Assembly (NCBI GenBank): GCA_965220505.1
Contig: CBDCQE010000001.1
Coordinates: 682,001 to 746,000 of the forward strand
Direction: 5' to 3'
DNA from: Bin87 sp965220505
Lineage (GTDB): Bacteria; Chloroflexota; Dehalococcoidia; Lucifugimonadales; UBA3495
DNA length: 64,000 nt
Shown here in pieces: positions 16,894-23,061 of this stretch. The position numbers and the translations under genes were made by a program. How positions within the stretch are numbered: position 1 is the stretch's first letter; the number at the start of each line of letters is the position of its first letter. Below the pieces are notes generated by a model. It worked only from the letters and a program-made list of their open reading frames with translations, had not been told where the DNA came from and ran no database searches.

Positions 16894-17247
16894 TCAGTCA
16901 TCCGGCCCCTTCGGCATACCTGCGTCTATCCACGCGGCGATTTCCGCCGCCTCTGCACGCGACAGGAACGGGCCGCGCAGCGGCATCCGGCCGAACGTCC
17001 CGCAACCCAAACGGAGCGAACGCACCAGGTGCGTATCGGCGCCCGGAACCCCCGGCTCGATGGACGGATACCCGTTGAGGACGGAGGCAGCCAGTTCCTC
17101 GGGCGTCTCCCACCAATACTCGTGTATTCCGGGGTAGGGCTGCCGGCCGTGTCGCTCGATCCAGCGGTCCATGATGGTGTCCAGGAGTTCTTTCACCCTG
17201 GACCAGTAAACGGGCGCAACTTCGTTTGTGTTGGTATCGGTGCTCAT
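16894..17247 (-). CDS. Small protein resembling the C-terminal part of cytochrome-c-like domains
   Basis: 117 residues. The C-terminal part (LVRSLRLGCGTFGRMPLRGP, then LSRAEAAEIAAWIDAGMP) matches the end of planctomycete-type cytochrome-c-like domains in its MPxxGPxLS...IxxWIDAGMP pattern. However, no CxxCH heme motif and no signal peptide are present, so it probably does not bind covalent heme. Function is unknown. In other bacteria such cytochrome domains accompany DUF1501/DUF1800 genes, so its position next to that cluster may be meaningful. It starts 51 bases downstream of moaB on the same strand. Confidence 0.6.
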   Translation of the reverse strand: MSTDTNTNEVAPVYWSRVKELLDTIMDRWIERHGRQPYPGIHEYWWETPEELAASVLNGYPSIEPGVPGADTHLVRSLRLGCGTFGRMPLRGPFLSRAEAAEIAAWIDAGMPKGPDD

Positions 17248-17298
17248 TCGGTGGTGGTCTCCGGTTAGTGAACTGGCTCGACGATGGATGGTCGGCGG

Positions 17299-17790
17299 TC
17301 AGCGGGGGTGTTCCTGCACCGACTCGCGCTGCAATAGTTCGATGGCATGGGGCAGGACGGGCAGGATGACGTCAAGGCATTCGCCCACGCCCCGGGGGCT
17401 CCCGGGAAGCGTGATGATCAGCGTTTGTCCGCGAATGCCCACCACCGACCGGCTCAGCATGGCCATTGGTGTGAACTGGAGGGTTTGGGCTCGCATCGTC
17501 TCGGCCATACCGGGGACTTCGCGGTCCATGGCGCGCCGGGCAGCCTCGGGCGTGACGTCGCGCGGACCCATTCCCGTCCCGCCGGTGCTGACGATCAGGT
17601 CCACTTCGCCGGAATCGGCCCACTCACTGAGCCGGCCGGTTATGGTGTCGGCGTCATCCGACACCACCTCGTAGCGGACTTCTTCGTAATCGGGCGGAGG
17701 CAGCTTGTCCCGAATGGCTTGGCCGCCGGTATCATCACGTTCGCCTCGGGCACCCGAGCTGCTGATGGTGAGAATTCCCAGACGGTACAT
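17299..17790 (-). CDS. moaB: Molybdenum cofactor biosynthesis protein, MogA/MoaB family
   Basis: Adenylates molybdopterin before molybdenum insertion (MogA/MoaB fold). About 163 residues. It begins MYRLGILTISSSGARGERDD and has LIVSTGGTGMGPRDVTPEA (the MPT-binding GGTG signature) and ITLPGSPRGVGECLDVILP. MogA and MoaB cannot be separated confidently from sequence alone. The ATG at 17790 begins exactly at the conserved first strand; the longer frame adds 18 unusual residues. The cofactor it serves is used by the cox and fdhA products in this window. Confidence 0.88.
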   Translation of the reverse strand: MYRLGILTISSSGARGERDDTGGQAIRDKLPPPDYEEVRYEVVSDDADTITGRLSEWADSGEVDLIVSTGGTGMGPRDVTPEAARRAMDREVPGMAETMRAQTLQFTPMAMLSRSVVGIRGQTLIITLPGSPRGVGECLDVILPVLPHAIELLQRESVQEHPR

Positions 17791-17893
17791 TTCGCGGTTC
17801 GGCAAAGGCGTTGCGGAGGAGTATGACGGGCGCAATGATACCACACGGGCGGCTGTTTTCAGGCTCCATATTGTTCAGTGCCGGAGCCCGTCG

Positions 17894-17923
17894 TTGACAC
17901 TGCAAACGGGCAGTACGTATAGT
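17894..17923 (+). promoter_or_regulatory. Sigma-70-type promoter before the HIT gene
   Basis: TTGACA at 17894-17899 and TATAGT at 17918-17923 are 18 bases apart, about 100 bases before the HIT-family gene. It would drive the run of genes from 18024 onward. Confidence 0.6.
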
Positions 17924-18023
17924 AATCGCGCGCCACGAACCGCCCTTTTTGGCGGCCCGGGCGCGGCGATCATACTTCCGGACCGCATTTCGTTAATTTG
18001 AACAAGGCTACGCCGAAACCCGC

Positions 18024-18362
18024 ATGAGCTCTGAACCCACCAATTGCGTATTTTGCGAAATCGTAGCCGGCCGCGAACCGGCCAGGATCCGGTATCTGGA
18101 CAATGACCTGATCGCCATCGTCAACCGCCTGACGTGGGTGCCGGTGATGCTGTTGGTAATGCCGCGCCAGCATATGTCCCAGCTGGAAATGTGGAGCAAC
18201 GGCATCATGTCGCGTATCGGCGACGTGGCCGCGACGCTCGGCTGCATGTACTGCCCCAACGGTTTCCGAATTCTGTCGAACTTTGGCTACGATGGCCTGC
18301 AGAGCCAATCCCACGGGCACGTTCACGTTATTGGCGGTCAGTTCCTGGGCCATTACGCCTGA
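18024..18362 (+). CDS. HIT-family (histidine triad) protein
   Basis: Nucleotide-binding hydrolase or transferase family, 112 residues. It has NCVFCEIVAGREPARIRY at the start (the Cys-x-x-Cys zinc pair common in HIT proteins) and the triad motif HGHVHVIGG near residue 98, which is H-x-H-x-H. It is a compact single domain, as in HinT. The likely substrate is an AMP-lysine or dinucleotide type, by family only. The next gene, an enoyl-CoA hydratase, starts 46 bases downstream. Confidence 0.85.
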   Translation: MSSEPTNCVFCEIVAGREPARIRYLDNDLIAIVNRLTWVPVMLLVMPRQHMSQLEMWSNGIMSRIGDVAATLGCMYCPNGFRILSNFGYDGLQSQSHGHVHVIGGQFLGHYA

Positions 18363-18408
18363 CACTGTTCCGATCCCAAGACCCCCAAACCAAGGAGACC
18401 TCGTCGTT

Positions 18409-19197
18409 ATGCCTGAAACCGTGCTCTACGAAAAGACCGGGACCGACAATCACGTGGCGATTATCACGCTGAACCGCCCCGAGTCGTCCAACGCAATCAA
18501 CCGGCAGCTCCGGCGGGAACTGCGGGATGTCATCGAACACTTCGACAACGAGGACGACGAGGCCTGGGTGGCCGTGATCACCGGCGCCGGCCGGAATTTT
18601 TGTGCCGGCCGGGACCTCAAGGAGCGCGCCGCCGACAATGCCGAGGGCGTCCAGGCGCGGGCCGAAAACAGCATGTCCCCCAACAAACCCCACATGTGGG
18701 AGCGACCGGTCAAGCCTCTCGTCGCTGCGGTGAACGGCGCGGCGGCGGCCGGCGGTTGGTCCATCGCCCAGATGTGCGACGTCCGCCTCGCTGCCGACAA
18801 CGCCCGCCTCGGCATCACGGAGACCAAGTGGAGCCTGATGCCGCCCTTCGCGGTGGAACTCACCAAGATGATTGGCATCTCCAACGTGCTGGAACTGGTG
18901 ATGACGGCGGACCTTTTGCCCGCCGAGCGGGTCAGGGAAATGGGCTTCCTGAACAAGGTTGTCCCGCCCGACGAACTGGTGCCGGAGGCCATCAAGATGG
19001 CGGAAAGCATCGCCCAGAATGCTCCGCTGGCGGTCCGCACCATCAAGGATCTTGCCTACAGCAGCCTGGACATGTCCATCGCCGAAATCAGCGCCAAGAC
19101 CTACGTGGCATACGACTACATCCTTACCACCCAGGACAGCAAAGAAGGCCCGCGAGCCTTCGCTGAAAAGCGCCGCCCGAATTGGCAGCTCAAGTAA
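18409..19197 (+). CDS. Enoyl-CoA hydratase/isomerase family protein
   Basis: Crotonase-fold enzyme, 262 residues. Features: HVAIITLNRPESSNAINRQL, ITGAGRNFCAGRDLKER (oxyanion-hole region), VKPLVAAVNGAAAAGGWSIA (second oxyanion Gly pair) and the C-terminal AFAEKRRPNW. The acid residue usual in crotonases falls in LGITETKWSLMPP. The specific acyl-CoA is not readable. ATG 18409 follows AAGGAGA; the upstream extension of the frame overlaps the HIT gene and is rejected. An alpha/beta hydrolase follows in the same direction. Confidence 0.9.
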   Translation: MPETVLYEKTGTDNHVAIITLNRPESSNAINRQLRRELRDVIEHFDNEDDEAWVAVITGAGRNFCAGRDLKERAADNAEGVQARAENSMSPNKPHMWERPVKPLVAAVNGAAAAGGWSIAQMCDVRLAADNARLGITETKWSLMPPFAVELTKMIGISNVLELVMTADLLPAERVREMGFLNKVVPPDELVPEAIKMAESIAQNAPLAVRTIKDLAYSSLDMSIAEISAKTYVAYDYILTTQDSKEGPRAFAEKRRPNWQLK

Positions 19198-19253
19198 CCG
19201 CGCCATTCTAGGCGAATTCCTGCAAGCACCAACAGTATCCAGGGAGGATAGTC

Positions 19254-20096
19254 ATGACGACGCAAGTGCAACCCAAGAGCCGAACCGTCACCGCAAACGG
19301 AATCAACCTACATTACCTCGACTGGGGAACCGAGGGCCAGCCGCCTTTGGTACTCCTCCACGGGCTGCGCGGCCACGCCAACGTCTGGGCTGACGTCGCC
19401 GAATCCCTGTGCGCCGATTACCACGTCTATGCCCTGGACCAACGCGGGCGCGGCGACACCGATCACGCGCCGGGCGGTGACTACTCCACCGAGGCTTTCG
19501 TGGCCGACTTGCTGGGCTTCGTGGACGCCATTGGTTTGGACAAGTTCGTCCTGTTCGGACATTCCATGGGTGGCCGCAATAGCATGGCCTTTGCGGGCGC
19601 GCATCCCGAGAGGCTGGAACGCCTGTGCATCGTTGACATCGGTCCGCGCATCGAGGCGGCCGGCGGCAACCGCATTACCGAGGAATTGCGTGCCATTCCT
19701 CCGCACTTCGACAGCTTCGAGGATGCCCTGGCCCACGTCCAAACGGGCAACCGGTTCGCGTCGGAGTCCGTGATGCGCCGCCGTTTGACTGGCCAAACCC
19801 GGCAACTGCCGGACGGCAAGCTCGGTTGGAAGTTTGATCCGGCGATCCGCGAGCAGCGCATCAACGGGACCGCGGCCCCCGCGGCGGACCTCTGGCCCGT
19901 GTTGGCAAACATTACCTGCCCGACCCTGATCGTGCGCGGCACAGAAACCGACCTGCTCACCCAGGAAACCGCCGACCAGATGGTGGAGACACTTGCCCAG
20001 GGCAGCATGGTCAACATCGAGCGGGCCGGCCACATGGTGTTTGAGGACAACCCGACCGATTTCATCGACGCCGTAAAGTCCTGGCTGGCCGGTTAA
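19254..20096 (+). CDS. Alpha/beta hydrolase
   Basis: 280 residues. The fold is clear: LVLLHGLRGHANVW (oxyanion loop), VYALDQRGRGDTDHA, nucleophile elbow FGHSMGGRNSMAFA (Ser near residue 105), TLIVRGTETDLLT (acid Asp) and ERAGHMVFED (His). It resembles epoxide hydrolase, haloalkane dehalogenase and ester hydrolase relatives, and the substrate is not evident. AGGGAGG precedes the ATG. It follows the enoyl-CoA hydratase by 56 bases, which may hint at a shared ring-fission or fatty-acid route. Confidence 0.9.
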   Translation: MTTQVQPKSRTVTANGINLHYLDWGTEGQPPLVLLHGLRGHANVWADVAESLCADYHVYALDQRGRGDTDHAPGGDYSTEAFVADLLGFVDAIGLDKFVLFGHSMGGRNSMAFAGAHPERLERLCIVDIGPRIEAAGGNRITEELRAIPPHFDSFEDALAHVQTGNRFASESVMRRRLTGQTRQLPDGKLGWKFDPAIREQRINGTAAPAADLWPVLANITCPTLIVRGTETDLLTQETADQMVETLAQGSMVNIERAGHMVFEDNPTDFIDAVKSWLAG

Positions 20097-20137
20097 TCCC
20101 CGCGCCGCCGCCGGTCTGCCGTGTCCGAGGTGTCCTG

Positions 20138-20731
20138 ATGACAACCGCCGAAAAGTTGTACACGTGGGAAGAGTTCGTTGCCCTGCCCAGGGACGTTATT
20201 CAAGGCTGCGAGTTGATTGACGGCCGCATCGTCAAAAAGCACACTTGGGATGAGGAAGAACAGGGCATGACTCGTGACATGGCGAACCACATGCAGGTGG
20301 TACGCTTGATTTGGCGGGGTCTCGATTCCGTTGCGGTGCAAAGTGGGTTGGGCGAAGCATACTCCGAGCCCACCATCCGTGTTGGAAGCGACCGTAGTCG
20401 CTCTCGTCGCCCGGATGTTGCGGTGATCTTCGGTGAACTTCCCACAGAGGACAATGATCTACTGGAATTAGTGCCGGTGATGGTGGTGGAAGTCGTGTCT
20501 CCGAATAACACCGCGGTGGACATATTCGGCAAGGTGGAAGAATACCTCGCGGTGGGCGTCCGACTGGCTTGGCTGGTTTTCCCAAATTCTCATACCGTCA
20601 TCGCCTTCCGGTCTGACCGTACTGAGGTGTTCAGGCCCGGCGACACCATCACCGCCGAACCCGTCCTGCCTGGCTTTGTCCGCCCCGTCGTCGACCTGTT
20701 CCCTCCGCCTTCCGCCAGTTCCGTGCAGTAA
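20138..20731 (+). CDS. Uma2 family (DUF820) putative endonuclease
   Basis: 197 residues with the PD-(D/E)XK nuclease core of Uma2: TWEEFVALP, CELIDGRIV, SRRPDVAVIFGE, and MVVEVVSPNN with FGKVEEYLAVGVRLAWLVFP. The catalytic positions Asp in RPDVAV and Glu-x-x-Ser in VEVVSP are intact. Uma2 proteins are common in multicopy in Chloroflexota and cyanobacteria; their role is unproven. It sits between an alpha/beta hydrolase and an LLM oxidoreductase with no clear link to either. Confidence 0.85.
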   Translation: MTTAEKLYTWEEFVALPRDVIQGCELIDGRIVKKHTWDEEEQGMTRDMANHMQVVRLIWRGLDSVAVQSGLGEAYSEPTIRVGSDRSRSRRPDVAVIFGELPTEDNDLLELVPVMVVEVVSPNNTAVDIFGKVEEYLAVGVRLAWLVFPNSHTVIAFRSDRTEVFRPGDTITAEPVLPGFVRPVVDLFPPPSASSVQ

Positions 20732-20795
20732 CCAAAGCCCGACTCTACAATACCGAACCCGCACTAGCGGCGGTGCGCCATCGAGGTAACTTCCT

Positions 20796-22019
20796 ATGAA
20801 AGTTTCTTTCTTCCACCTGATGCCCTATCAGGACCTGCCGGACGATTTCGCCCAGCAGCACCACTCGGCCTGGGTCGATCTGCCCAACGAGAACTTCGAC
20901 CCGGCCAAGGGCAACGAGTACTATGCCCAGTACATCGACCAATTGCGCTACGCGGACGAGGTCGGTTTTGACGGCATCTGCGTCAACGAACACCACAACA
21001 ACGCCTACGGCATCATGCCCTCGCCAAACCTGATCGCATCTGTTCTGGCCAATTCGACGAACAACGGCGCGGTGATCGTTCTCGGCAACAGCCTCGCGCT
21101 GTACAACCCGCCCGTGCGCGTCGCCGAAGAGATGGCCATGCTGGACGTGATTTCCAACGGACGCCTAGTTGCCGGCTTCCCCGTGGGCACCGCCATGGAC
21201 ACCACCTTCTCCTACGGCCAGGTGCCCATCACCCTGCGGGACCGTCACACTGAGGCCCACGACGTTATCATGCAGGCGTGGACGCAGCACCAGCCCACCA
21301 TCTTCAACGGCAAGTACAATAAGCTGCGCTACATCAGCATCTGGCCGCGGCCCATGCAGGAGCCGCACCCGCCGGTGTGGATCCCGGGTTCCGGCAGCCT
21401 GGAAACCTGGGACTGGGTCCTGGATCGGGACTACGTCTACTGCTACCTGTCCTACTACGGCTACCTGCGCGGCCACAACATCGTCAAGGGCTACTGGGAA
21501 CGCTGCGCTGAACGCGGCGTGGACGACAATCCCCACCGCCTGGGCTTCCTGCAGTTGGTGTGCGTTTCCGAGACGGACGAACAGGCGGAGAAGGACTACG
21601 AGCAGCACGTGAAGTATTTTTACGAGAAGATGCTGCGCGTGTACCCGCCGTTCGCCGAATCGCCGGGCTACCGTTCCCTCGAATCCATCCGCAAGTCACT
21701 GCGCCCTCAGATGGGTGAAGAGGCGCAGCGCACTGCCCAGGAGAACAGCTGGAAGGACTATATCGAGCAGGGCCACGTCATTGGCGGAAGCCCCGAAACC
21801 GTACGCCGCAAGCTGACCGAGGCTTGCGAGTTGCTTCGGATCGGACACCTGATGGTGCTACTGCAAATCGGCAGTATGCCGCCCGAGTTGGTCAAGAAGA
21901 ACACCGATTTGTTCGCCAACGAGGTCATGCCCCACATGAAGGGTTTGTTCAACGAGTACGACGACCCATGGTGGCCCGAGCGTCTCAAATCCACCACCGC
22001 CGAAGCCGTTGGTGATTAA
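20796..22019 (+). CDS. LLM class flavin-dependent oxidoreductase
   Basis: Luciferase-like TIM-barrel enzyme using FMN or F420, 407 residues. Typical parts are MKVSFFHLMPYQDLP, FDGICVNEHHNNAYGIMPSP, VRVAEEMAMLDVISNGRLVA, RPMQEPHPPVWIPGSGS and the C-terminal GGSPETVRRKLTE. The NEHHNN and MLDVISNGR blocks are standard for bacterial-luciferase-like monooxygenases. The substrate is not readable. The next gene starts 2 bases after its stop, and the selenoprotein-like gene 2 bases after that, so the three are translated as a unit. Confidence 0.9.
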   Translation: MKVSFFHLMPYQDLPDDFAQQHHSAWVDLPNENFDPAKGNEYYAQYIDQLRYADEVGFDGICVNEHHNNAYGIMPSPNLIASVLANSTNNGAVIVLGNSLALYNPPVRVAEEMAMLDVISNGRLVAGFPVGTAMDTTFSYGQVPITLRDRHTEAHDVIMQAWTQHQPTIFNGKYNKLRYISIWPRPMQEPHPPVWIPGSGSLETWDWVLDRDYVYCYLSYYGYLRGHNIVKGYWERCAERGVDDNPHRLGFLQLVCVSETDEQAEKDYEQHVKYFYEKMLRVYPPFAESPGYRSLESIRKSLRPQMGEEAQRTAQENSWKDYIEQGHVIGGSPETVRRKLTEACELLRIGHLMVLLQIGSMPPELVKKNTDLFANEVMPHMKGLFNEYDDPWWPERLKSTTAEAVGD

Positions 22020-22021
22020 CA

Positions 22022-22540
22022 ATGCCAATTCCGGTGGCCTTGTCCGAGAATGACGTCGCCGCTGCCGTAGCACGCGGCCTCGTTGCCGCGCGGGACCCGG
22101 GCCAACCCGGAGATACCGGCAGAACGCCCGCGAAATATGCTCAACTCAGCGATGATTTTCGTGCCGGTGCTTGGCGGCACCTCAACGAGGACGGGGATTT
22201 GCCCCAGGCTTCCAGCAAGGCTTGGGGCATGGTCGCCGAGACGATTAAGGCCGTTAGCGCCAGGCACGGAGGGATCATCCATGCCCACCGTTCCATCTGG
22301 TACGTGCTTCGCGAGTTGAGCCAGTTGGTAGGCGAAGCCGGCGACGAGCCGACGCAAGCTTGGATCAACAACGCGTTCAGGAACGCCCGATCTCTGCACA
22401 GCAACTTCTACGAGGATGAAGAATCCAAAGAGGAAGTCGGCGCCGGCTTGGTGCTGTGCGAAGAACTCTCCGACCGCTTGTACGAACTGTTCTGGCCCGA
22501 ACGCCCTGCCGGCGCTACGGAGCCTGATACCGAGGAATGA
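22022..22540 (+). CDS. Hypothetical helical protein, possibly HEPN/PaREP1-like
   Basis: 172 residues, predicted all-helical. The central stretch (AGAWRHLNEDGDLPQASSKAWG, trailing into AETIKAVSARHGG) recalls PaREP1/HEPN-type domains, in which W..L..GD..QASEKAW is common. The later helices (NNAFRNARSLHSNFYEDEES) also fit that family. No RNase RxxxxH motif is evident, so toxin activity should not be assumed. It is sandwiched in an apparent operon, starting 2 bases after the LLM gene and ending 2 bases before the peroxiredoxin-like gene. Confidence 0.6.
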   Translation: MPIPVALSENDVAAAVARGLVAARDPGQPGDTGRTPAKYAQLSDDFRAGAWRHLNEDGDLPQASSKAWGMVAETIKAVSARHGGIIHAHRSIWYVLRELSQLVGEAGDEPTQAWINNAFRNARSLHSNFYEDEESKEEVGAGLVLCEELSDRLYELFWPERPAGATEPDTEE

Positions 22541-22542
22541 AG

Positions 22543-23034
22543 ATGAGCGACAAACTGCAACAGGGCGACCGCTTGCCCGAATTGGCGCTAAACCTCATTG
22601 ACGGTGGGACGCTGACCCTCCCCGGAGACATGTCGTCGCGCTACCTCGCCGTCCTGTTTTATCGCGGGGTTTGGTGACCCTACTGCTCGCGGCAGTTGGC
22701 CGCGTGGCAATCTCAGCAGGATTCCTTGGCCGAGATGGGGCTGTCCATCGTCGGCGCCAGCGTGGAGCCCAAAGAAGTCGTGCAGGAAATGGCCACCAAG
22801 TCCGGCGTGACCTTCCCCATGGCATACGGCGTCACCCGGGAGCAGGCCGACATGCTCGGCTCCTGGTGGTCTGATGACCGCGGCGGCTACATCCAGCCCA
22901 CGGAGTTGCTACTCGGCCGTGGGGGCACCGTGTTGGGATCCATGTACGCCAGCGGACCCGTTGGCCGCGTCAGCCCGGACGAGGCCGTGCATTTCATAGA
23001 AGGCCGGGAGCGAGCGCGGTTGCGGAGCCAGTAG
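22543..23034 (+). CDS. Peroxiredoxin-like selenoprotein (in-frame TGA read as selenocysteine)
   Basis: Thioredoxin-fold redox protein of the AhpC/TSA peroxiredoxin-like family. ATG 22543 follows GAGGAATGAAG. The frame runs 44 codons to a TGA at 22675-22677, then continues open to TAG at 23032-23034, for 163 residues in total. Around the TGA the protein reads LAVLFYRGVW-TGA-PYCSRQL. The family motif is RGxWCPYCxxQL, so TGA sits exactly at the first active-site Cys of CPYC. Downstream sequence stays family-like (SLAEMGLSIVGASVEP, SGVTFPMAYGVT, TVLGSMYASGP). A SECIS-like hairpin follows the TGA. The alternatives are a pseudogene or a true 44-residue product. Translational coupling to the upstream gene is likely. 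Confidence 0.8.
22683..22719 (+). promoter_or_regulatory. Bacterial SECIS-like element
   Basis: Directly after the in-frame TGA, CGCGGC (22688-22693) pairs perfectly with GCCGCG (22699-22704) around a 5-base loop AGTTG. The loop begins 17 bases past the TGA and has G at its second position, as bacterial SECIS loops require. CTGCT (22683-22687) can also pair with AGCAG (22715-22719) as a lower stem with a bulge. Confidence 0.65.
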
Positions 23035-23061
23035 ATCGTCACGAGGCGGGCTGACCGTCCG

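Noticed and set aside
18024..18362. HIT gene with a longer start or fused to the enoyl-CoA hydratase
   Set aside because: The hydratase has its own strong ribosome site at 18409 and the two are in different frames with separate domains.
22696..23034. Peroxiredoxin-like gene as a truncated 112-residue protein starting after the TGA
   Set aside because: There is no good ribosome site before 22696, and this start would remove the active site and first strands, while the upstream 44 codons are clearly of the same family and frame.
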